A stretch of 64,000 nucleotides of DNA, taken from Corallochytrium limacisporum. Lineage: Eukaryota; Opisthokonta. The notes under the pieces are model-generated. The model had not been told where the DNA came from, ran no database searches, and worked only from the letters and a program-made list of their open reading frames with translations. This document shows, piece after piece, positions 10,412 to 19,414 of the stretch (its first letter is position 1; each line of letters opens with the position of its first letter). Both the position numbers and the translations under genes were made by a program. The stretch spans positions 1 through 64,000 of the forward strand of contig PDIP01000014.1 of the NCBI GenBank assembly GCA_002811645.1, written 5' to 3'.

Positions 10412-11452
10412 ATGGATGTCATCCTTAGTATAGTACGTTCTCGGTATGCGCGAGGACACATGATAAGGCCAATCGCAGCGTCCGTGGCAGAGGCCAGAAA
10501 ACAGGACGATAGGCTTGAGCAAGAGTTAAGAAATTGTAAGGCAAAGGAAACATTGGCTGAATTACTAATAAATCAATGCGTACTGTATCTTTCCAAAGAT
10601 GGAGCACCTCATCGCATCGTTGAGCTTGAGTTCTACTCCGGAGGATCCGAAGACCCCTTTGGACACAATCATCCGGAGCAAATCACAACAGCCTGTTGGT
10701 ATCTACACCGGGCTGGGACGAAAGTAGATGCCAAACACAAGAATGGGACTTACAGAGGCTGGGACATAACTTGGGGAGGAAATAGATTGCGTGCAGGAAT
10801 TCTGGTTAGGAGCATATTGAACTGTGCCACCATGAAGACAGTAGTGGGACCTTGCAAGGTGGCCTTGGCAATGGAGACCGCGAACAGCAAGACCAGTCCA
10901 ACTGATATGTACGAAGCCTTGCGTCAACGGCAACCAGAAGATCCTGAGGCTGGTTTGAGCATTCTTCAGACACGGCACAATGGCAGTGGCCCTACTTTGG
11001 TGTTCCATGGAGAGCGCATACGGCCGAAGTTTGACGTACACGCAACCCCTAGATATGGACTGACTATGAAGCGACACAATGGGACCAGAGCTGGCTGTGG
11101 AATCATTGTTCCATGGAGATTTGAAGCAATGAGCCAACCAGCTCAGAGTTCAACCATCCAAAGTAAGTATCGGGGTCATGCAGTTGCAGGACAGCTGTGG
11201 ACCGTCTTCGAAGAAGGCCAGACCCGAGTCTTCATGAAGAATCCTAAGTGGGGCATCAATGGCAAGCCTTTCAATGCACGCGAGAAGGCGCAGATCGGAA
11301 AGTGGCAACCATACATAAACCAATACGGACCACATCTCATGCGTGTTGGCTATGGGGATGAGACTGTGGATGGTGCTGCAAAGGATGATGAATCTCCGAA
11401 TCGCACAAAGCGACGACGGACTACGGATGAGAGATCGAAGCTGTCGTTGTAG
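10412..11452 (+). CDS. Conserved-looking protein of unknown function
   Basis: 346 residues, not recognised with certainty. The N-terminal third carries a pattern that looks catalytic or structural: RIVELEFYSGG, then DPFGHNHPEQ, WYLHR and TYRGWDITWGG. This layout resembles proteins I remember only as uncharacterised in fungi and protists. It superficially recalls the 3-methyladenine DNA glycosylase pattern (RIVETEAY then a glycine-rich YVY segment), but the match is too weak to name. The middle has HGERIRPKFD and a second R-Y-G-L segment. The C-terminus is basic, ending in a likely nuclear signal (TKRRRTTDERSK). No signal peptide or membrane helix. Divergent to the Rieske gene and convergent with the epimerase gene 43 bp away. 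A nuclear role is inference from the basic tail only. Confidence 0.8.
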   Translation: MDVILSIVRSRYARGHMIRPIAASVAEARKQDDRLEQELRNCKAKETLAELLINQCVLYLSKDGAPHRIVELEFYSGGSEDPFGHNHPEQITTACWYLHRAGTKVDAKHKNGTYRGWDITWGGNRLRAGILVRSILNCATMKTVVGPCKVALAMETANSKTSPTDMYEALRQRQPEDPEAGLSILQTRHNGSGPTLVFHGERIRPKFDVHATPRYGLTMKRHNGTRAGCGIIVPWRFEAMSQPAQSSTIQSKYRGHAVAGQLWTVFEEGQTRVFMKNPKWGINGKPFNAREKAQIGKWQPYINQYGPHLMRVGYGDETVDGAAKDDESPNRTKRRRTTDERSKLSL

Positions 11453-11471
11453 ACTGGTGGAATAGAACTAT

Positions 11472-11477
11472 AATAAA
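11472..11477 (+). terminator. Polyadenylation signal AATAAA
   Basis: Canonical AATAAA 20 bp after the stop of the 346-residue gene, just before the stop of the convergent epimerase gene. The plus-strand transcript probably runs into the 3' end of the neighbour. Confidence 0.5.
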
Positions 11478-11495
11478 ACCATCAACCCTTGCAGA

Positions 11496-12809
11496 CTACA
11501 AGAGTGAGTCGTCTGCAAGGCGGCTATCCTTACCAAGATAATCCTTCCAATACGCCTCCAATTGCTCATTGCGTTGCTTGACATGCTCATCCCAGGAATC
11601 GTCGTTCCGGCGCTGACGGAATTCCTTGTGCCAATCGACGTATTTATGCAGACCCGACCGTAGTGTAGTTCCCGGTGTGTAGCTCACCAACTGATAAGTC
11701 TTGGTAGTGTCAGCGTAGGTGATGGGCACATCACCAGGCTGGAAAGGCTTCCAATCGATCTCAGCCTTCTCTCCCAGTCGTTCCTCGATAAGAGAAATCA
11801 ATTCCGTCACCCGCTCGGGGTTGCCCTTACCCAAGTTGAACACTTCTTCTTCTGCACCAAGATCAAGAATGTACTCAATCCCTTGTACTATATCATCCAC
11901 GTAGGTAAAGTCACGCTGCAGTTTGCCACCTTCAAAGACCGGAATGGGCTTCTTGGACAGAATGTTTTCGGTGAACTTGTAGATTGCCATGTCCGGGCGC
12001 CCGAAAGGGCCATACACGGTGAAGAAACGCAATCCACTAACCTTCAGCTTGTAAATGTCATGATACACGTGTGCCATCAGCTCATTGCTACGCTTAGTGG
12101 CACCGTATAACGATGCTGGCTTATCAACCCGGTCAGAAGTAGAGAACGGAACTTTCTCGTTTGTTCCGTATACACTAGAACTGGATGCGTATGCAAGGAT
12201 AACATTCGGGAAGTGCATGCGCAACACTTCCAGGAGTGTCACGAAGCACGTTATATTGCTGCGAATGTATGCACCCGGATTCTCAAGCGAATACCGAACC
12301 CCTGCTTGAGCGGCAAGATGTGTAATGTGAGTAATTTTATGCTCATCGATCAACTCGATTAAAGCCTGAGCATCGCACACGTCCGCCCGAGCAAGCCGGA
12401 TTTCCGCCTTGTACAACTCAAAAGCTCGCTCCCGTTTAATTTCTTGGTCGTAGTAGTCATTAAAGTTATCAAGGCCGACTACATAGTCTCCCTGGCGTTT
12501 TAAACGAAGGGACAAATGCATGCCAATAAACCCGGCCGCACCGGTCACCAATACCCGTTTGTTTACCCGTTCCGGGGTCTCCGGTCTTGGAGCCTTCGAA
12601 GTATCTGACAGCAGCCAGAATAAAAACAATGTTGCCACTATGACAAGCATGAGTGTGCGGTACGTCCTCGAACGAATTGCCAAGTTGAAGGCAACTTGGC
12701 CGCGTTGTAGCAACCCTTCGTCACGTGTCTTTCCATTGCCATGAAATCTGGGCAGATCCATGGAATGATCCGAAGTAGAATTCTCTCGATCCCGTGGCTT
12801 CACAGTCAT
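11496..12809 (-). CDS. UDP-glucuronate 4-epimerase-like, type II membrane protein
   Basis: Extended short-chain dehydrogenase/reductase that should interconvert UDP-glucuronate and UDP-galacturonate. After a basic cytosolic tail there is one membrane helix (about 53-68), then the NAD-binding motif TGAAGFIG (89-96), the NFNDYYD segment typical of this epimerase subfamily, Ser-Ser-Ser near 209-212, and the catalytic Tyr235-x-x-x-Lys239 in YGATK. The body is closest in style to bacterial CapI and to plant GAE proteins, which also carry an N-terminal membrane anchor and act in the Golgi. UDP-xylose synthase (UXS) shares the anchor and fold, but the NDYYD region and VYGPFGRPDMA favour the 4-epimerase. 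About 35 charged residues at the C-terminus extend beyond the usual end. Golgi location is inferred. It would supply galacturonate for a wall or matrix polymer. Confidence 0.88.
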   Translation of the reverse strand: MTVKPRDRENSTSDHSMDLPRFHGNGKTRDEGLLQRGQVAFNLAIRSRTYRTLMLVIVATLFLFWLLSDTSKAPRPETPERVNKRVLVTGAAGFIGMHLSLRLKRQGDYVVGLDNFNDYYDQEIKRERAFELYKAEIRLARADVCDAQALIELIDEHKITHITHLAAQAGVRYSLENPGAYIRSNITCFVTLLEVLRMHFPNVILAYASSSSVYGTNEKVPFSTSDRVDKPASLYGATKRSNELMAHVYHDIYKLKVSGLRFFTVYGPFGRPDMAIYKFTENILSKKPIPVFEGGKLQRDFTYVDDIVQGIEYILDLGAEEEVFNLGKGNPERVTELISLIEERLGEKAEIDWKPFQPGDVPITYADTTKTYQLVSYTPGTTLRSGLHKYVDWHKEFRQRRNDDSWDEHVKQRNEQLEAYWKDYLGKDSRLADDSLL

Positions 12810-14063
12810 ATTGTGTGTTCCTATTTGGAATGTGTTGGTTTGGGGTGATTTAACGCAAGTTTTACATTTCTATTTGAGGGCCTCTTGCGGTTTAAGAAAA
12901 GTCACGAATGCGCTAATGCTAGGAACTGCATAGCATCACCCTGTTTGTTGGAGGAAATACCTGCATTCCCTTCACGAGGTCATTGTACTGCAGAAATTTC
13001 CTTCACGTGACCTCAGGGGGTTGTTGAATTCTACACAATGCCTAATGCGCCCCGAAGCGTTTCCCCGAAAGTGCCGTCTCACACTGGCTTGTGCATCGGG
13101 GATTTGGTTGTGTCTCCGTAATTGTGAACCGCTGCGATCAGCACGGCATCTCGGGACTCACCCCCTCCCGGGACCCTCATACACTATACGATGGGTTTGA
13201 ACGTATCTCTATGAATCCTACTTGGCTGGCAAAACTGGTACACTTTGCCACGACGCGCTGCGACGTTTCCTTGGGCGAAAATTGCCTGACCCCCCCTGGG
13301 GAGGAGGGAAGGGGCCCCCCCGGGGGGGGGGGCCGGCCCACTGGCCTTGGGGAAACCAGGAGTCATACTCGATGTGCTGAGAATCGATAATTCTGCCAGT
13401 TCAAAATGTGCAGAGAAACCCGTATATAAAAAATATACCTTCAGTAGGGAAACTTGGTGATCCCGGACTGTGCCAGCGAATGAGTGCGCTGGGTCAGCCC
13501 CACAACCTGCCCCCTGCCCCCTCTTGTGGCGTAAAATTGGACCCCTTTTTGAATACAGGTGAATCAATTACAATCCCTATGACCCGCCTTTGCACAAACT
13601 CGACTGAAAGTGCTCGTTGTCCAAAAAAACTCTGCGCAATATTTGCCGGCCACTGACAGGTTTCTCGCGTTGGACGGATCGCACACAAAGTAAACATATA
13701 AAGAGTTTCTGTCATTTTCGACTTTTTTTCCTTGGCACGAAGATCGCGTTCACTTCAACAGTTAACCACCACTTGCATTTGTAGAAGTGGAAAAACTGGG
13801 CACCAGAAAAGGTAGCCACGGGTGGGGACGTGAGCACGCACGGCTCAAAGCGAGTGACGGGGGTCGCAAGGCTAAGGATAATAATGGGTAACCTTCACTG
13901 CCAATATTGGGCGTTCTAGGTTGTGCACGCAATCTTTGGGGTCGCCATGAGCAAAATCATCCTGAGTTTATGTCACACTGTGATATTTAAAAGTTCGACG
14001 TCAATATTCGAATGTCATTCACAGGATCGCGTGAAGCGGGAAAGAACAGCTGTCATTTCCAAA
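12810..14063. other. Intergenic, divergent promoters with an extreme G/C run
   Basis: 1.25 kb between divergent genes. Most shows nothing. At 13290-13350 there is a low-complexity block of alternating C and G runs, including seven C then about twelve G. It could form a G-quadruplex or hairpin, or be an assembly artefact. Open frames crossing it have no recognisable content. Confidence 0.5.
13290..13350. repeat. C-run/G-run low-complexity block
   Basis: Successive runs C6, G4, G3, G4, C7, G12 then GGCCGGCCC, able to pair with itself. Nothing similar lies in coding DNA here; a shorter analogue occurs at about 55251-55288. Confidence 0.7.
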
Positions 14064-15440
14064 ATGCCAGAAGACACGAAAAGAGACTCTGCAATGGGAG
14101 AGAAGGTTCCCTCAGAACTAGAGGAAGCGCGCCAGCACGAAGAGGCCTCCATGGAACGTCGCCGCCGATCCAGTCTCGAAGCAGAAGCGTATGAGGCATA
14201 CCTCGAAGCCCGTGTTGAGGCTTCTCTATTGGCAGCCGCTGAGGCTGCAGAGAAGATCGACGAAGGCGGTACGGAGGCAACCACTCTCGCTGCTGCATAT
14301 GTTATGTCTCTAGCCAACTTGCTGAAGTCTTCTGGACACTTGGGTATTGCAATTGGGCCGTCTCTCACGGTGGCAGCTGCAACCCTCCGAAAGGAAGCGC
14401 TTCTGAAGACCACCGCCGCTGGTCTCCGGACTGCAGCTGACATTATCTCCAACCAGACCTTTATGAATGGCCTTGCAGTGACTTTGGACACTTCAGCCGA
14501 TACTCTTGGCAATGAGGCCATTGTAAATGCACTGCGTAGCACGGCAGACACGGCGGGCACAATCATGGAGTCGGAGCTGGTCCGGCGTCAGATAGTCCGG
14601 GCAAGCCTCATGGCGGAACAGCTGATTAATGATCCAAATCTTCAGGAGCAGGGCGTGAAGCTGTTGAAGCAGATCGAGGCCATCGCTAATGATGATGATG
14701 TGCAAGAAACTTTGGATTCTGCCCTCACCCTTGCCCAAGACGCTCTGGACAACGAAACACTTAGGACCGCTGGCGCGGCCGCTGTGAGCTATGCCAGTTC
14801 GTTCATTGAAAGCACTCTTGTGCAAAGCTCAGCAGGCGGTGTGCGGTACGTTGTAAATGCATCTGCACCCGCAATTCATAGTCTCTTGACTTCCTCTCCA
14901 GTTCGCACCGTCGCGAATATGACCGGAAGCACTGTATCAGCGATTGCACAGAGCGCTATGGTCCAGGAGGCTGTGGAGTACGGCATGGATACCACAGGTG
15001 CGGTTCTAACTTCACAACCAATGATCACAGCCGCACAGTATAGTTGGGGTGCAGCATTGGGGATGGCCAATGTCGCGGCCAATATTGCAGGTGCAGCTAC
15101 ACGCTATGCTTTCCCAGACAAAACGATTGAGGAGCTGGAGCATGAATTCCAGATATTGGAGAAGGAGACAGACGCGCAGCTGGAGCAGCTTCAGCTTGTC
15201 GAGGTCGAATTGTTTCGTCAAGAAGAGGAAGCACGCGCCGCTGCCAGAGCTGCACTTTCGAGATTACAGGAATGCCGTCGCACGCAAAAGAATGCCATTG
15301 TCCAGCTGAATCGCAAGAAGCGTCAGCTGCTCAAACGCAAGGCTGAAGAACAAGGCATTCCCTTCATGCACGAAGATGTCGACTATTACGATCCCGAGAG
15401 TGGTATGAGAAGGGAGTCGCCTGATCAAAAGGGTGATTAA
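14064..15440 (+). CDS. Unrecognised alanine-rich helical-repeat protein with C-terminal coiled coil
   Basis: 458 residues from the ATG at 14064 (AAAATG). A GTG and an ATG further upstream would add an unlikely cysteine/serine-rich leader. I do not recognise the family. The N-terminus (about 1-50) is highly charged, with an RRRRSS stretch. From about 75 to 330 there is a loose tandem pattern of about 20-23 residues, each unit starting near A-x-x-L or A-D-x-L and containing small residues at fixed spacing (for example ADIISNQTFMNGL, ADTLGNEAIVNAL, AEQLINDPNLQEQ). The spacing suggests amphipathic helices. Around 325-350 is a less charged, glycine/alanine-rich stretch. Residues about 355-430 are a strong coiled coil rich in Glu, Gln, Arg and Lys. 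The ending is acidic. The amphipathic repeats could bind membranes, but there is no direct evidence. Confidence 0.8.
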   Translation: MPEDTKRDSAMGEKVPSELEEARQHEEASMERRRRSSLEAEAYEAYLEARVEASLLAAAEAAEKIDEGGTEATTLAAAYVMSLANLLKSSGHLGIAIGPSLTVAAATLRKEALLKTTAAGLRTAADIISNQTFMNGLAVTLDTSADTLGNEAIVNALRSTADTAGTIMESELVRRQIVRASLMAEQLINDPNLQEQGVKLLKQIEAIANDDDVQETLDSALTLAQDALDNETLRTAGAAAVSYASSFIESTLVQSSAGGVRYVVNASAPAIHSLLTSSPVRTVANMTGSTVSAIAQSAMVQEAVEYGMDTTGAVLTSQPMITAAQYSWGAALGMANVAANIAGAATRYAFPDKTIEELEHEFQILEKETDAQLEQLQLVEVELFRQEEEARAAARAALSRLQECRRTQKNAIVQLNRKKRQLLKRKAEEQGIPFMHEDVDYYDPESGMRRESPDQKGD

Positions 15441-15713
15441 ATGGTTTAGTGCTTCTACCATATGGAAGGAATTGCATACCTGTAATTGTGCATCAGTACC
15501 TGTCGACTGCTATTGACCCCCTGGAGTTTCCTTCGGGTCCCATGGTTTCCTTTGACATTACATTGGAATTCTAACTTTAGAACGAGTACTTGGTACTGGT
15601 ATGGAACCACAGCTTAACTTAGAAGGTGGTCAAATTCGAGGAACATACAGAATACAGATATGTGTATAAAACCTTCTTTAACAAACCTATATTAAGAGCG
15701 CATAGCAGTAGCA

Positions 15714-16535
15714 TTACAGGTGGTCAGCTACATAGCCAAAGACAGCGAGGCCACAAGTAACACGAAGACCAAACATGAAACCCCTCATAACGTTTTGCAG
15801 TGTCATAGGGATTTCCGGGAGGGCTGCATGTCTGATGGTGAATGTATCAACATCGGTGCACGCACGGATTCTGGCTTGATCCGCCAAGACTGTGAATGGG
15901 TACGCGGCGCACCAGCCTAAACATGCCAGAGGGTATGCAATGACAACCTGTTGCTTCGTAATAGAAGTTGAGTGATTGCTGTTGGCTGCTGCCATACGCC
16001 TGATCAACCAAGTGGTTGCACCCATGCACACTGCTGACTGCAATCCTGCGGTCAGTGAGACCGCTGCCTTCATCTGTTTTGTCCTTATAACCACACCAAC
16101 TGCATCCCCTATGAACCCGGCAGCAGCAGCCCTTTGGACACAGACCGCGTCTTCATCTCGACTACCAGTGTCTCTCAGACTAAGAGCAAGGCCCCCCATT
16201 ATGATACCATTGCCCATACCCCGCACCATGACAACACGAGCCTGGCGGTACAAGAAATATGCAGAGTCTCGTACAGTACTTTCCTTTACGTTCCAAGATC
16301 CATAGGTTGAGAGTCTCCCGAGCGCAACGAAAGGAGACAAAATGGAGCTTTTTAAACTGTGAGGCTGTGTGATGAAAATGACTTCGGGCAAAAGTCTGTC
16401 AAGGGCAGTAACCGCGAGGCCGGCCGCATATGCAGAATACACGGTTCGGTGGTGATCTACCACCGCCTTATCTGCATGGCCATGCTGCATATTGTGTACC
16501 GCATTTTCATCACATCCGTACAATTGCATTCGCAT
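15714..16535 (-). CDS. Divergent mitochondrial-carrier-like membrane protein
   Basis: 273 residues with several moderately hydrophobic segments and no signal peptide. The arrangement recalls a degenerate mitochondrial carrier: a first segment ending in a DRLLPEVIFITQ stretch, a later VVMVRGMGNGIIMGGLAL segment, a second unit with AAAAGFIGDAVGVVIRTKQMK, and a third with AYPLACLGWCAAYPFTVLADQARIRA, where YPFTVLADQARIR resembles a worn P-x-D-x-x-x-x-R signature. The C-terminus has a VMRGFMFG segment at the position of the usual R-G motif. The acidic residues of the three signatures are mostly lost, so transport is uncertain; SLC25A46- or Ugo1-like degenerate carriers are a possible comparison. 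Start at the ATG at 16535, or at 16490. The gene itself is likely real; the family call is tentative. Confidence 0.55.
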   Translation of the reverse strand: MRMQLYGCDENAVHNMQHGHADKAVVDHHRTVYSAYAAGLAVTALDRLLPEVIFITQPHSLKSSILSPFVALGRLSTYGSWNVKESTVRDSAYFLYRQARVVMVRGMGNGIIMGGLALSLRDTGSRDEDAVCVQRAAAAGFIGDAVGVVIRTKQMKAAVSLTAGLQSAVCMGATTWLIRRMAAANSNHSTSITKQQVVIAYPLACLGWCAAYPFTVLADQARIRACTDVDTFTIRHAALPEIPMTLQNVMRGFMFGLRVTCGLAVFGYVADHL

Positions 16536-17008
16536 CCATGAGGTTTGCGAACTGTCGGAAGTACCTCACGTCCGTAAGCCATCCTGGAGACGGCGCCGAA
16601 TCTACCCCTTTCCATTGACGTCTATCTCGCCAGTGCATTTACATCAATATTATTGATATATACGGTTCGTTAGGATCTCAAAAGGCCTTAGCCCCGCGCT
16701 TCATATACCACAACAGCAAACCATTACAGCATGTATTTTTATTCACTGATTTGGATAGTTTTTCGCCTACCCGGGGGTGCGGGGGGCCCTTACTGCCACA
16801 TGTGAGGCAACTCAATGACCCCTCGCCAGAAGCGCGCAAGGAACAATCGGCCAAAAACATCAGCAACACCGCATGAAGTTACGACTTTATGGTTGCCATT
16901 ACTAGAATTGCTATTTTAAATCGTGTGTGGGAGATTGCCATAATTGTGAACGAGGAAGAAACATGAAACTTTGCATACTCAGGACTGTTCAACGGGACAA
17001 GTGCAGAC
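16536..17008. promoter_or_regulatory. Divergent promoter region upstream of LSM2
   Basis: 473 bp between a minus-strand and a plus-strand gene. It includes a short AT-rich inverted repeat at about 16643-16657 (ATCAATA and TATTGAT around one base) and a C/G-rich patch near 16770-16790. No TATA box or RNA gene is evident. The promoter function is inferred from gene orientation. Confidence 0.4.
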
Positions 17009-17323
17009 ATGCTTTTCTTTTCGTTTTTCCGAACTCTGGTGGACAAACCAGTTACAGTAGAACTAAAGAATGACTTGCAAATCCGGGGTCGGCTACAGAG
17101 CGTCGATCAGTTTCTTAATATTAAACTGAATGACATTGAGGTGGAAGCTTTGGAAAAGTATCCGCACTTGCTCGCTGTGGAAAAAATCTTTATTCGCGGT
17201 AGCGTTGTGCGCTACATCTTTATGCGACCTGAAGATGTAGATACGCAGGTCCTGCAGGACGCAACACGTCGGGAAGCTTTGAATGCAAAGAACGCAGGTG
17301 AAAAGGCTCTTAAAAGTGCCTGA
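17009..17323 (+). CDS. LSM2: U6 snRNA-associated Sm-like protein LSm2
   Basis: 104 residues, essentially the whole LSm2 family. LSm2 is a subunit of the nuclear LSm2-8 ring that binds the U-rich 3' end of U6 snRNA, and of the cytoplasmic LSm1-7 ring in mRNA decay. The start MLFFSFFRTLVDK, the Sm1 motif VELKNDLQIRGRLQSVDQFLNIKL and the Sm2 motif FIRGSVVRYIFM are diagnostic, and the tail DTQVLQDATRREAL is also typical of LSm2. The frame is uninterrupted. It lies convergent with the F-box gene, 144 bp apart. SART3, a recycling factor for the same U6 particle, is encoded 24 kb away. Confidence 0.97.
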   Translation: MLFFSFFRTLVDKPVTVELKNDLQIRGRLQSVDQFLNIKLNDIEVEALEKYPHLLAVEKIFIRGSVVRYIFMRPEDVDTQVLQDATRREALNAKNAGEKALKSA

Positions 17324-17345
17324 CTCCATTTGAAAGGATCATGGC

Positions 17346-17351
17346 AATAAA
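17346..17351 (+). terminator. Polyadenylation signal AATAAA
   Basis: Canonical hexamer 22 bp after the LSM2 stop codon. Confidence 0.55.
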
Positions 17352-17467
17352 GAAATAGAAGTAGTACTAAAGACAAAGGAGTTTGTATTCCTAAGATCCG
17401 ACAAAATGAACACTCAGAATGGGCAAGACACGCTTCTTTTGTTTTCTTACATCCGAGAAGCACACCG

Positions 17468-19414
17468 TCAAAGTATTGTGCATGCACAACGATGTCGGAT
17501 ATCAAAATCATACAAATCCGGATCATCGAGGTTCGGAGGAGTATCAAAATCGTCAGCCATTGCGCTCGGTGTACGCGGCCGTCCAGCGGTGCTCACGATC
17601 ACTCGACTCATTGCACTAGTGCCAGTGGTTCCCAGTGAGTACAGGGAAATGACACGGATTGCCTTTCCACGACGATTGCATGTTTGAATCAGTCTCCGAA
17701 CTGCCTTCTCAGACAACTGGCGACAATCGTAGATTTCCACATGGCGAAGAAGCGGAAGTCGGCTTAAGGAAGTTAACGACGTGTCCGTGATGGATCCGCA
17801 GTTGTCCATCTGGAGAAAGGCAAGGAATGGACAGCTGTTTGACAATGTCTGGATGGCCTCATCAGTAATATTGTCACAGAACGAGAGCACAAGACTCTCC
17901 AATCTGTGACAACGGCGCGCAATACTCATCAATGCTTCGTCAGTAATGGCACCATTGTCTTCAAGGTCCAAACGGACGAGCTGTGAGCAACCTGTAGTGA
18001 GGGCGTCGTAGCCCCTATCTCCGAAGCGGCTGCATCCGGCCGCTTCGACAACCTTAAGCTTTGGACACCATTGACCTAGCGATTCCAAAGCATTGTCTGT
18101 AAGCTGCGCGCAGTCGCTGATGCAAATCCCAAGAAGTGCAGGGTTGTGACGGGCAAGCTTTCTAATGCCCGCATCGGTTACCTTGCGGCAACCCTGGATG
18201 TCAATTATGCGCAGGGAGGTGCCGGCCTTACCAAGTGCCCTTAATCCGCCGTCAGCAACGTTCTTACAATGCCGAATAAACAGACACTTTAGTTTGGGCA
18301 GCATTGTGGCGAGGTCGACAATGCCAGTGTTTGTGATCTTTGAGCACATAGAAAGGTCAAGCCGTGCAAGCTGTTTACAACGACTTCCAAGCATAAAGAG
18401 CGCATCATCAGTCACCTGTACACAATTTGTAAGATTGAGATCTTCGAGGAGCCTGCAGCCGCTGCTAATGACGTCGATGGTCGCATTCTCAACTGAGCGA
18501 CAATTGGCTAGGCTGAGATGTTTCAATAGAGAGCAATGTCTACCAACTGCAGACATGGCCATACTGTCTACATTTGTGCATCCAGCGAGCGATAGGGTTC
18601 TCAAATAGATGTGGGACCGGGCTGTGAGCTGACGGACAACGGTGTCGTCGATACGTGACTGGTGCTCAAAGAGATCCAATACTGTCCAAAGTGCTCCGTC
18701 GTATACAAGCTCGCGCCAATCTTTGCACACTCTCGCACATTCCTTTAGGTCCTGACGGTCCAGATGTTTCATGATTGCGCTGAAAGTCTCCCTCGGCAAA
18801 ATTCGATGAATTGGTTGCAGAGTATCCACATCCATGGTGTCTTCAGTGTCGAAGGAAGCATCAATACAGTGCGCCGTGTCGCTGGCTGCACTGCACGAGT
18901 TCAATCGTTTACGCCCAGAACTGGAGCTCTGGTCCCATTCGCTGGCACTCAGGAATTCTTCCTCTTCTTCGTCCGGAGATAGTTGCAAGAGAGACTCAGG
19001 GAAGAGTCTGCGTGCACTGCGCTCAAGGTCAACGTCATGTCGTTTACCTTGTCTAGAGGGTGGCTGCGAAACTGAAGCAATACGGTATGCAGAGCTGGAG
19101 CCAATGCGGAAAGTGGTCTCATCGCCGGTGCTATGAGATCCGAATGGGAACTCAGCACCCTCACCTGACATTGTAGAACGGGGCGAAAAGCACGACGAAA
19201 AGGTGTTCTCGGACTCCCTTGGGGACATGACCGAGACGTCACTTTCATCAGTGCTGCTCACTGTTGCGCGGCGTTTCCCCTTTCGCATTCGTCTGGCCTC
19301 AGACGATACTCCAGACTCTGTGCGGCTAAGACTAGGCCCTTGTATGAACGCCCAGTCACTGTTGTCGTTGACTGGCGCCGGCACGGGCGCACTCGTCTTG
19401 AGTTTCGCTGACAT
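17468..19414 (-). CDS. F-box/leucine-rich-repeat protein with C-terminal CaaX box (FBXL2/FBXL20-like)
   Basis: Substrate receptor of an SCF (Skp1-Cullin-F-box) ubiquitin ligase. The 648-residue product has a long serine-rich, acidic N-terminus (about 1-195), an F-box (about 200-250; ILPRETFSAIMKHLDRQDL then VCKDWRELVYDGALW), and about twelve cysteine-containing leucine-rich repeats to residue 600 (for example LRIIDIQGCRKVTDAGIRKLA). The last residues are RCACTIL: Cys-Thr-Ile-Leu is a CaaX box with a terminal Leu, the type used by geranylgeranyltransferase I. Animal FBXL2 and FBXL20 end in the same kind of box, which targets them to membranes. Grr1 of yeasts lacks it. The long N-terminal extension is not typical of FBXL2. 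A GTG four codons upstream was rejected in favour of the ATG at 19414. Confidence 0.92.
   Translation of the reverse strand: MSAKLKTSAPVPAPVNDNSDWAFIQGPSLSRTESGVSSEARRMRKGKRRATVSSTDESDVSVMSPRESENTFSSCFSPRSTMSGEGAEFPFGSHSTGDETTFRIGSSSAYRIASVSQPPSRQGKRHDVDLERSARRLFPESLLQLSPDEEEEEFLSASEWDQSSSSGRKRLNSCSAASDTAHCIDASFDTEDTMDVDTLQPIHRILPRETFSAIMKHLDRQDLKECARVCKDWRELVYDGALWTVLDLFEHQSRIDDTVVRQLTARSHIYLRTLSLAGCTNVDSMAMSAVGRHCSLLKHLSLANCRSVENATIDVISSGCRLLEDLNLTNCVQVTDDALFMLGSRCKQLARLDLSMCSKITNTGIVDLATMLPKLKCLFIRHCKNVADGGLRALGKAGTSLRIIDIQGCRKVTDAGIRKLARHNPALLGICISDCAQLTDNALESLGQWCPKLKVVEAAGCSRFGDRGYDALTTGCSQLVRLDLEDNGAITDEALMSIARRCHRLESLVLSFCDNITDEAIQTLSNSCPFLAFLQMDNCGSITDTSLTSLSRLPLLRHVEIYDCRQLSEKAVRRLIQTCNRRGKAIRVISLYSLGTTGTSAMSRVIVSTAGRPRTPSAMADDFDTPPNLDDPDLYDFDIRHRCACTIL

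Noticed and set aside
14015-14566. 183-codon minus-strand frame opposite the repeat protein
   Set aside because: Mirror of the alanine-rich coding strand, a usual artefact of biased codons.
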